Shown here in pieces: positions 58,274 to 64,000 of a stretch of DNA of 64,000 nt. The notes beneath the pieces are model-generated. The model saw only the letters and a program-made list of their open reading frames with translations. It was not told the origin of the DNA and did no database searches. Numbering within the stretch: position 1 is the stretch's first letter; each line of letters starts with the position of its first letter. The stretch spans positions 1 to 64,000 of the forward strand of contig JAIUPA010000022.1 in NCBI GenBank assembly GCA_020161665.1. Direction: 5' to 3'. Made by a program: the position numbers and the translations under genes. Origin of the DNA: Pseudomonadota bacterium (lineage in GTDB: Bacteria; Pseudomonadota; Alphaproteobacteria; Rhizobiales; Rhizobiaceae).

Positions 58274-58971
58274 GATACGCCTTCCGTCTCGCCACCTTCG
58301 GCGCCACTTTCGGCAGAGGGATAATCGGCCAGCAAGGGCGTGACGGCCGCCATGACATCGCCGGCAATGGTTGACTCGTCGCGCGTGGCGTCAATGACGC
58401 GACAGCGCTGCGGTTCCCGGTTGGCGATGTCCAGAAAGGCCTGCCGGCGCGTTTCGTGAACGGCGATATTCTCGCGCTCGTAACGATCCGGGGTTTCGAC
58501 ACCGGCGGCAATCGCCCGCGCCTGCGCCCGCGCCAGACCGGCTGCGGCGGGAATATCGAGAATGATGGTCAGATCGGGCGGCGTGCCATCAATCGCCACG
58601 CGTTCCAGATGGCCCAGAAAATCGGCGGAAAGCTCTCCGGACACGCCCTGATAGACGCGCGACGAATCCATGAAGCGATCACACAGAACCATGGTGCCGC
58701 GTTCGAGCGCCGGGCGAATGACGTGGCGCACATGGTCGTTGCGTGCAGCCGCAAAAAGCAGTGCCTCCATGCCCGTGCCATAGGATTGCGCCGCGCCTGA
58801 GAGCAGGACATGGCGAACGGCCTCGGCCCCGGACGAGCCGCCGGGTTCACGCGTCACCAGCACCTCGAAACCGCGCCGCGACAAGCGGTCGGCCAGATGG
58901 CGGATCTGCGTGGATTTTCCCGCGCCCTCACCGCCTTCGAATGTGATGAACAAGCCTCTTGTTTTGGGCAA
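58270..58971 (-). CDS. tmk: Thymidylate kinase
   Basis: 233-residue dTMP kinase, making dTDP for DNA synthesis. P-loop [11 protein letters not shown] at 11-21, DR(F/Y) motif [16 protein letters not shown] near 103, LID region [33 protein letters not shown]. Start is TTG at 58971: the only in-frame start that keeps the [17 protein letters not shown]-terminus; the nearby ATG upstream is out of frame. Slightly longer at the C-terminus (acidic E-G-G-E-T tail) than E. coli Tmk. Overlaps holB by 4 bases. Confidence 0.95.
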   Translation of the reverse strand: MPKTRGLFITFEGGEGAGKSTQIRHLADRLSRRGFEVLVTREPGGSSGAEAVRHVLLSGAAQSYGTGMEALLFAAARNDHVRHVIRPALERGTMVLCDRFMDSSRVYQGVSGELSADFLGHLERVAIDGTPPDLTIILDIPAAAGLARAQARAIAAGVETPDRYERENIAVHETRRQAFLDIANREPQRCRVIDATRDESTIAGDVMAAVTPLLADYPSAESGAEGGETEGVS

Positions 58972-59072
58972 TGCGTAATTCCATCCACTGCAACGCCGGA
59001 TTCGGCTTTGTCACTTCATAAAACATGCGCGCCGCGAAGCAAATGCCGAAGACGGACAAGAGGTCCTTGACG

Positions 59073-60236
59073 TCAATGACCGAAAATCAGGGTTTTCAGG
59101 GCGTCGCTCGCCCGCGATTTCAAGGGACCCGCCGCAACCGCTTCATTGGCATAGACCGGGGCCTGGTGCAGCACCGTATCACCCGCCAGAATGCGCACCA
59201 TGCCGATTTCCTGTCCGCTCTCCACCGGAGCCTTCACCGGGCCTTGATAGGTAATGTCGGCGGTCACTTTTCCTGCGGCATCATTCGGCACATAGGCCAG
59301 CACGTCCTTGTTGGGCTTGACCGAAAGCGTATCGGTGGCACCGCCATAAATTTTCACCGCACCGACGACCGTTCCGGCACTGAAAACCCGTTGCAGCGAG
59401 AAGCTCGAAAAGCCCCATTCAAAAAGACGCACCGCCTCATCGCGGCGTTCCTTCTCGCTGGCAAGGCCGCTCATGGCCAGATAAAGGCGTGTATCGCCAC
59501 GCCGCGCCGTCGCCACCAGCCCGAAGCCCGCCTTTTCCGCATAGCCCGCACTGAAGCCCGATATACCATCGATCACCCCCAGCAACGGATTCTTGTTGCG
59601 TTGGCGGATCTTGCCCCACTCGAAATCCGGCTGCGCATAAAGCGGGAAATAGGACGGATAAGTCTCCTCGATATGGCGGGCCAAACGAAGAATATCGTTG
59701 ATGGTCGTGACGCTTTCCTGCGTTGGCAGGCCAGTTGCGTTGCCAAAGCGCGATGCCTTCAGGCCAATGGTCTTGGCGCGTTCGTTCATGCGCGCTGCAA
59801 AGGCCGCCTCAGAACCGGCCATGCCTTCAGCAAGGGCAATGCAGCCATCATTGGCGTTCTGCACAATGATGCCGCGCAAGAGATCGGCAACCGAGATGGA
59901 GGAGCGTACCTGAGCAAACATGGTTGTCGTGCCCGATGGCGCGCCCCCCATCTGCCAGGCATTGTGCGAAACCGGGTACGTTGCCTCGGCGCTGATCTCG
60001 CCGCGCTCCAGCGCATTGAGCGCCACCTCGACCGTCATCAGCTTGGCAAGAGAGCCTGTGTTGAACGGAATATCGACGCCGCGTGAGAGAAGAACGGTGC
60101 CGGTTGATGCCTCCATCATCAAAATGCGCGGTGCCTTGGCCTCGACAAGCGCATCACCCTCCGCCGCGAAAGCCGCAGTCACGGCAGCCAGCAGAAAGGA
60201 GAAGCAGAAGGCGGCAAGGCAAGTCAGGCATTTCAT
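59073..60236 (-). CDS. D-alanyl-D-alanine carboxypeptidase-like protein (PBP5/6 family), altered active site
   Basis: 387-residue periplasmic protein of the low-molecular-weight penicillin-binding family. Signal peptide MKCLTCLAAFCFSFLLAAVTAAFAAE ends near residue 25. First catalytic motif is present: S62-L-A-K65 (SxxK). The second (SxN) reads N127-A-N129, so the serine is lost, and the third (KTG) region reads VIDGISGFSAGYAEKAGF at 221-238 with no Lys before the TG-like SG. The C-terminal beta domain of PBP5 (about 280-387) is intact, ending LIFGH. Activity as carboxypeptidase is therefore doubtful; binding of muropeptides or a structural role is possible. Located between tmk and rlpA. Start 60236 fits the signal peptide. 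Confidence 0.85.
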   Translation of the reverse strand: MKCLTCLAAFCFSFLLAAVTAAFAAEGDALVEAKAPRILMMEASTGTVLLSRGVDIPFNTGSLAKLMTVEVALNALERGEISAEATYPVSHNAWQMGGAPSGTTTMFAQVRSSISVADLLRGIIVQNANDGCIALAEGMAGSEAAFAARMNERAKTIGLKASRFGNATGLPTQESVTTINDILRLARHIEETYPSYFPLYAQPDFEWGKIRQRNKNPLLGVIDGISGFSAGYAEKAGFGLVATARRGDTRLYLAMSGLASEKERRDEAVRLFEWGFSSFSLQRVFSAGTVVGAVKIYGGATDTLSVKPNKDVLAYVPNDAAGKVTADITYQGPVKAPVESGQEIGMVRILAGDTVLHQAPVYANEAVAAGPLKSRASDALKTLIFGH

Positions 60237-60279
60237 ATGAGTGGCGGTCCTGTGGCGCGGGAATGAACCCGACAAGAAA

Positions 60280-60306
60280 AAGGGGAACACCAGCGGCGCT
60301 CCCCTT
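60280..60306 (-). terminator. Terminator of rlpA
   Basis: Stem AAGGGG / CCCCTT with inner GCG pairs; minus strand continues TTTTTCTTG. Between rlpA and the carboxypeptidase-like gene. Confidence 0.75.
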
Positions 60307-60360
60307 CCCTTTATATGCGCTTTTCACAAAATACCGAACCCCACTTCTGGGATATCAGCC

Positions 60361-61422
60361 TCAATTCCCCATCGGCTGGGCGCCGGTGCTCCAGACCATG
60401 GCCGGAGCGCGGGCCGTCTGCGGCGCGACGGCAGCAAATGCGGCGCTTTGGGCCTGCGGCTTGGCATAGGCAACGCTGGATGCCACAGCCTGCTGGGCAA
60501 CGACGACCGGCTGGCCTGCCATCATCGGACGCGGCATCGGTACCGGGCCAAACTGCGGAAGTGCGGCATAGGTTGCGGATGACATGGCAGACGCGGCTGC
60601 ATTCTGCTCAGCCGACTCCGACATCATGGCAAAGGCCGACGGACGATTGCCACCGCTGCTCGGCGTTGCGCCGTTGAGCGCCGTGCTCATGGAGGTGGAC
60701 GACGAATAGGTCTGCATCTGCTGGCGCATGGGCGCATTCGAGGCCACCATGACGCCCGATGCGATCTGCCCTTCCGGAGCCACCTGCGGCAGGCGATCAC
60801 CCTTTCGGGTGTAAGAGGCCATCAGATAGGGCATGTCATGCCCATCGAGCGGGGCCTTGCCGACATATTGCACGTTCACCTTGGCGGTGCCGGTGCGCTT
60901 GATGTCGAGCAGATCGGCGGCCTTATTGGAGACGTCAATAATGCGGCCCGGATGATAAGGGCCGCGGTCATTGACGCGCACGATCACCGAAGAGCCGGTA
61001 TCCATATTGGTGACGCGGGCGTAGCTGGGCAGCGGGAACGTGGGGTGAGCCGCTGAAAGGTGAAGCTGGTCATAAACCTCGCCATTGGCCGTCAGGCGAC
61101 CATGGAAGGCGGAACCATACCAGGAGGCAAGGCCGCTCTTGTTATAGGCCATGTCTTCCTTGGGAACGTAGGTCTTGCCCTTCACCTGATAGGGCTTGCC
61201 GAGCATATAGCGGCCGCCGCCCTTCGGGATATTCTTGCCATCAGCCACACGCGGGCTGGCCCGAACGCCGTATTCCTTCTCGGAGAAGTATTCCTTGCTC
61301 CGCGGCTTGGTCGTTTCCGCCTTTTGCGTGGTGGCGCAAGAAGCCATGGAAAGGCAAATTGCCGGCACGAAAAGCCAGCCCATCTTGCCCTTGAAATTAC
61401 GTCCAGATTTGAATTCGAACAT
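60361..61422 (-). CDS. rlpA: Septal ring lytic transglycosylase RlpA family lipoprotein
   Basis: 353-residue outer-membrane lipoprotein of the RlpA family, which cleaves naked glycan strands at division sites. Lipobox S-M-A-S-C with Cys29 after a hydrophobic stretch; a double-psi beta-barrel at about 96-188: SGLASWYGSAFHGRLTANGE, VTNMDTGSSVIVRVNDRGPYHPGRIIDVSNKAADLL, containing the catalytic Asp152 in VNDRGPY. The C-terminal 150 residues are Ala/Met/Pro/Ser/Gln-rich and low-complexity; the SPOR domain of E. coli RlpA is absent. ATG 61422 has only a weak Shine-Dalgarno. Confidence 0.9.
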   Translation of the reverse strand: MFEFKSGRNFKGKMGWLFVPAICLSMASCATTQKAETTKPRSKEYFSEKEYGVRASPRVADGKNIPKGGGRYMLGKPYQVKGKTYVPKEDMAYNKSGLASWYGSAFHGRLTANGEVYDQLHLSAAHPTFPLPSYARVTNMDTGSSVIVRVNDRGPYHPGRIIDVSNKAADLLDIKRTGTAKVNVQYVGKAPLDGHDMPYLMASYTRKGDRLPQVAPEGQIASGVMVASNAPMRQQMQTYSSSTSMSTALNGATPSSGGNRPSAFAMMSESAEQNAAASAMSSATYAALPQFGPVPMPRPMMAGQPVVVAQQAVASSVAYAKPQAQSAAFAAVAPQTARAPAMVWSTGAQPMGN

Positions 61423-61744
61423 CAGGTCCCACGCTCGTATTAGGTCGGCATAACGCAAAACTCCGACCGCCCTCCCCGCTACGAAGCCCTCAACGGGGAA
61501 AATCGACACCTAATTCAATAGCAGATCGTGGCGAAATTGGGAGCCCAAGAGGGCTAATGACTTATTACCATTAAAATTCGATAGATTATGGTTATCAAAC
61601 AGTTAATGGCGCAGCGCGGGTGTGGCGCACGTCAAATTGCATCTGCGCCCGATGAAGGTGCCTGAAGGCGAACCGTGGCACATAAATGACAGGCTCAATT
61701 GCCTCTTGCAAATCACGGCCCGTTCAAGCCATAAGGCGATTGAA
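61423..61744. other. Gap between rlpA and tRNA-Ser
   Basis: 322 bases with no gene. An AT-rich core at 61555-61610 (runs of A/T, GATTATGGTTATC) probably contains promoters for tRNA-Ser and/or rlpA. Nothing further can be supported. Confidence 0.5.
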
Positions 61745-61834
61745 GGATGGGTGGCCGAGCGGTTTAAGGCTCTAGTCTTGAAAACTAGCGTACGGGGAAC
61801 CGTACCGTGGGTTCGAATCCCACCCCATCCGCCA
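61745..61834 (+). tRNA. tRNA-Ser (anticodon TGA)
   Basis: 90-nt class II cloverleaf: acceptor GGATGGG/CCCATCC, anticodon stem CTAGT/ACTAG around the loop CTTGAAA (anticodon TGA), a long variable arm around TACGGGGAACCGTA, T-loop GTTCGAATC, encoded CCA at 61832-61834. Confidence 0.97.
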
Positions 61835-61867
61835 ATCTATTTATTTTTTAATCGAAGATGCGCTCAT

Positions 61868-62134
61868 ATGTTCATGGCTCGATTTTCAGTAGCATTTATC
61901 TTCTTGTTCTGTTCGGCGCTGAATGTTCATGCGCAGGAGAGTCAGTCACAATCAATGCCATTTGACCAGTGTCTCGCTACAATTCGAAATGTAGCGTCTC
62001 AACTTGGCGTAGCTCCGATCAATATTGTCGAAACGAACGACCTGCGTATTGTCAGGTTTCCAACATCTGACGGGTCGGTGCTTGTGTCTTGTTCCAAGCC
62101 AGACTCGAAGATGGTGATGACTAAAAGTAATTAG
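61868..62134 (+). CDS. Small exported protein of unknown function
   Basis: Unrecognised 88-residue protein. A clear signal peptide (FMARFSVAFIFLFCSALNVHA, cleavage after A at about residue 22) precedes a Gln/Ser-rich start of the mature chain; the mature part has two cysteines (Cys35 and Cys75) that could pair, and no domain I can name. Base composition is AT-richer than neighbouring genes, with TTT, AAT and ATT codons common, and it lies only 33 bases downstream of tRNA-Ser, a frequent integration site. ATG 61868 or 61874; the frame upstream runs through the tRNA. Possibly acquired; role unknown. Confidence 0.6.
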   Translation: MFMARFSVAFIFLFCSALNVHAQESQSQSMPFDQCLATIRNVASQLGVAPINIVETNDLRIVRFPTSDGSVLVSCSKPDSKMVMTKSN

Positions 62135-62636
62135 TCACCTCTCACACAAATTTGATTGTGCGGCGCAATATCGGGTTTTGGACCGCTTTGCGCGCCATGT
62201 TTGAACATTGCACGCCGTAGATGGCGTTTCGGGTGGCGTTTGGCGTCAAATTCGTCAGTGTTGCAAGAAAATTTCGCCTCTGGAAGAATTTGCGGCACCG
62301 CATTCCAAACGCCTTTACAAATCGAAATATGACACTTAGATGAACGTGACGCCCAGCGGATCCACACGTGGAGCGCCTAAATTGGAAACTCTGCCCGCTG
62401 CAGAGAAAATTCCCTGCCCATGAAAGACCGCCTGTCGCCTCCCCGACAGGCGGTTTTTTCGTTCGAAAGGGCTTGGTCTTGTGACGCGCCTATTCGACGC
62501 GGCAAGATTACCAACTATTCACTTCAAAGCATGTCCCGCTTGTGTCACCACACGAGAAGATTGATTTTGGCTTTTGCTCACGTCGCAAAACGGGCAAGGC
62601 CGACGCGAGGTTTTCACTCTCGCGGGAGAGGTGACT
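62135..62636. other. Long gap with an orphan terminator before the efflux operon
   Basis: 502 bases. 62180-62260 carries repeats of GGCGTTT and is followed by moderately AT-rich DNA; a terminator hairpin at 62428-62459 has no plausible protein gene in front of it within 290 bases. The minus-strand frame 62131-62367 lacks an RBS and has no recognisable content. A promoter for the downstream efflux gene must lie between 62460 and 62636. Confidence 0.5.
62428..62459 (+). terminator. Orphan rho-independent terminator (possible sRNA 3' end)
   Basis: Ten-base stem CCGCCTGTCG / CGACAGGCGG with a 6-base C/T loop and a T6 tail. No open reading frame ends near it, suggesting that it closes a small RNA starting within the preceding 100-250 bases, or the far end of the small exported-protein mRNA. 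Confidence 0.85.
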
Positions 62637-63938
62637 ATGACTGAGAAGAATTCCGCTGAAAAAAGCACTGGTGCGGCGTCGGGAATGCCGGATCTGGCCG
62701 CCATCCTGTCGGCTTCGGGTGATCGTCAAAAAGGCGGGCGAAAGACCTGGCTCTGGACATCTGTCGTCATTCTCGGGCTTGTCGCTGGCGGCTATTATGT
62801 CTTCTTTTCCGGCTCGGGGACGACTTACCGCTATACGACGGCTCCGGTGACACGGGGCGATCTGTCGGTCATCGTCACAGCCACCGGCTCGGTTCAGCCG
62901 ACGGAACAGATTGAGGTTTCGAGCGAGCTTTCCGGCACCGTGCGCTCCGTCAACGTCACCTATAACAGCCCGGTGAAAAAGGGCGATGTTCTGGCTGAAC
63001 TCGACACGAACAAGTTGCAGACCGATGTGCAGAGCACCAAGGCCAAACTGGCGTCGGCGAAAGCCAATGTCTTGAAGGCCACGGCGGAACTCAACGCGGC
63101 CAAGACAAAGCTTGATCGTCTGAAAAGCCTTGTCGGCAGCCGCGTTTCCAGCCAGCAGGATCTGGATGCCGCGCAATATGCCTATGATGCCGCCAGCGCG
63201 GCCAAGCAGATCAACGAGGCCAGCGTTCTGGCCGCAGAAGCGGACCTGCGTCTGGCGGAAGTCAATCTCGGCAAGGCGAAGATCGTCTCGCCGATTGATG
63301 GCGTTGTTTTGACGCGCGATGTCGATCCGGGCGCAACCGTCGCCTCCTCCCTCTCCGCGCCGACCCTTTTCACCATTGCCGGTGATCTGCGGCAGATGGA
63401 GTTGCAGGTGGCCGTTGATGAGGCGGATGTGGGTGAGGTGAAAGTCGGCCAGAAGGCCAGCTTTACCGTCGACGCCTTTTCCGAACGCAGTTTCCCGGCG
63501 GAGATCGAGACCGTTCGCTATGCCTCGGAAACGACGTCGAATGTCGTGACCTACAAGGCGATCCTGACCGTCGATAATCAGGAAATGCTTTTGCGGCCCG
63601 GCATGACGGCCACCGCCGACATCAATGTGGAGTCGGTCAAAGATACGCTGATGATCCCCAATGCGGCGCTGCGTTACACGCCGCCGACCGTCAGCGCGAA
63701 GTCATCGGGATTTAGCCTCAGCCGCATGTTCCGTCCGCCGCGTCCGTCCGGTTCTGGCGCGACGCAGCAGAAGACCGATATTCCCGGGGATCGCACGCTT
63801 TGGGTGCTGCGTGATGGCAAACCCGTCTCCGTTCAGGTCCAGACGGGTCCGACTGATGGGCGTAATACGGTTGTGCGTAGCGGCGAGATCAAGGAAGGCG
63901 ATCCCTTGATCACCGATGCCACGATGGCTGGCAAGTGA
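62637..63938 (+). CDS. Efflux RND/MacA-type periplasmic adaptor subunit (HlyD family)
   Basis: 433-residue membrane-fusion protein linking an inner-membrane ABC pump (the MacB-like gene just downstream) to an outer-membrane channel. An N-terminal cytoplasmic tail of about 38 residues precedes a transmembrane helix (WLWTSVVILGLVAGGYYVFF), then the lipoyl/barrel-sandwich halves (VTATGSVQPTEQIEVSSELSGTVRSV and VSPIDGVVLTRDVDPGATVA) flanking a long coiled-coil hairpin (about 125-205), and a beta-barrel domain (AGDLRQMELQVAVDEADVGEVKVGQKASFTVDAF). ATG 62637 with GGGAGAGG upstream. First gene of a macAB-like operon. Confidence 0.92.
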   Translation: MTEKNSAEKSTGAASGMPDLAAILSASGDRQKGGRKTWLWTSVVILGLVAGGYYVFFSGSGTTYRYTTAPVTRGDLSVIVTATGSVQPTEQIEVSSELSGTVRSVNVTYNSPVKKGDVLAELDTNKLQTDVQSTKAKLASAKANVLKATAELNAAKTKLDRLKSLVGSRVSSQQDLDAAQYAYDAASAAKQINEASVLAAEADLRLAEVNLGKAKIVSPIDGVVLTRDVDPGATVASSLSAPTLFTIAGDLRQMELQVAVDEADVGEVKVGQKASFTVDAFSERSFPAEIETVRYASETTSNVVTYKAILTVDNQEMLLRPGMTATADINVESVKDTLMIPNAALRYTPPTVSAKSSGFSLSRMFRPPRPSGSGATQQKTDIPGDRTLWVLRDGKPVSVQVQTGPTDGRNTVVRSGEIKEGDPLITDATMAGK

Positions 63939-63945
63939 GGCGGTC

Positions 63946-64000
63946 ATGAGCCATCCGCCCCTCATTGAATTCCGGCAGGTCTCGAAAATCTACGGTCGCG
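63946..64000 (+). CDS. MacB-like ABC transporter, ATP-binding N-terminus (cut by window edge)
   Basis: Only the first 18 codons are in the window: MSHPPLIEFRQVSKIYGR, the usual start of an ABC ATPase (LIEFRQVSKIYG). It begins 8 bases after the adaptor stop, so it should be the partner MacB-type transporter (macrolide/lipoprotein-type efflux). The rest lies outside. Confidence 0.8.
   Translation, partial: MSHPPLIEFRQVSKIYGR

Noticed and set aside
62131..62367. 78-codon minus-strand frame in the long gap
   Set aside because: No RBS, basic low-information composition, ends inside the small exported gene; not supportable.
61745..62636. Integrated element at tRNA-Ser with duplicated tRNA 3' end
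   Set aside because: The T-arm/acceptor end of the tRNA is not repeated downstream within the window and no integrase is present, so an att-bounded island cannot be claimed.

Overview
The window looks like a core chromosomal segment of an alphaproteobacterium of the order Hyphomicrobiales (Rhizobiales), probably from the Rhizobiaceae / Brucellaceae / Phyllobacteriaceae side. The grounds are: the general amino-acid permease operon aapJQMP divergent from metC; the run rpsB-tsf-pyrH-frr-uppS-cdsA-rseP-bamA-lpxD-fabZ-lpxA-lpxI-lpxB; LpxI in place of LpxH; EipB (DUF1849), IalB-family and DUF3126 proteins; GAAC-N7-GAAC type SOS boxes; a CtrA-type TTAA-N7-TTAA box; and a rhizobial-type intergenic palindromic repeat. 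The DNA is GC-rich by eye, with an AT-richer patch around 61.5-62.4 kb. No integrase, transposase, prophage, CRISPR array or toxin-antitoxin pair is visible.

Layout. 0-3.3 kb: tRNA-Glu, a small lipoprotein, a glyoxalase I, a double cold-shock-domain protein followed by a DUF192 protein, tRNA-Pro, an NDUFS4-like complex I accessory protein and tRNA-Arg. 3.4-7.7 kb: the aapJ-Q-M-P operon on the minus strand, with a strong hairpin after aapJ. 8-13.5 kb: metC, a flavin monooxygenase, a zinc-finger protein, an alpha/beta hydrolase, a palindromic repeat, an enoyl-CoA hydratase and cysE. 13.7-18.6 kb: DUF3126, clpS-clpA, azlC-azlD and a HIT protein. 18.6-21 kb: a tightly overlapped minus-strand trio (RidA, glycerophosphodiesterase, FemAB-like acetyltransferase). 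21-35.4 kb: eipB, then the translation / isoprenoid / envelope run from rpsB to lpxB, in which fabZ, lpxA and lpxB overlap their upstream genes.

35.4-45.2 kb: hspQ, a DMT-family exporter, the glnB-glnA nitrogen operon with a candidate sigma-54 promoter and NtrC site, nnr (NAD(P)HX repair), a DUF72 protein, and uvrA divergent from ssb over a perfect SOS box. 45.2-53.7 kb: a DsbA-family oxidoreductase, an orphan YejA-like binding protein, an IalB-family protein, citrate synthase, comEC and lexA (with its own SOS box). 53.9-61.4 kb: a minus-strand replication/tRNA-charging/cell-wall block, rlpA - dacA-like - tmk - holB - metG - tatD - PhnP-like hydrolase. 61.4-64 kb: tRNA-Ser, a small exported protein of unknown function in AT-richer DNA, an orphan terminator that may end a small RNA, and the start of a MacA/MacB-type efflux operon cut off by the window edge.

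Functionally the segment is mostly housekeeping: translation factors, lipid A and outer-membrane biogenesis, nitrogen assimilation, DNA repair under LexA control, and peptidoglycan remodelling. The least ordinary items are a D-alanyl-D-alanine carboxypeptidase homologue whose second and third active-site motifs are altered, a ComEC without a metallo-beta-lactamase motif, several candidate regulatory sites, and the tRNA-Ser neighbourhood. I found nothing that I could defend as a wholly new multi-gene system.
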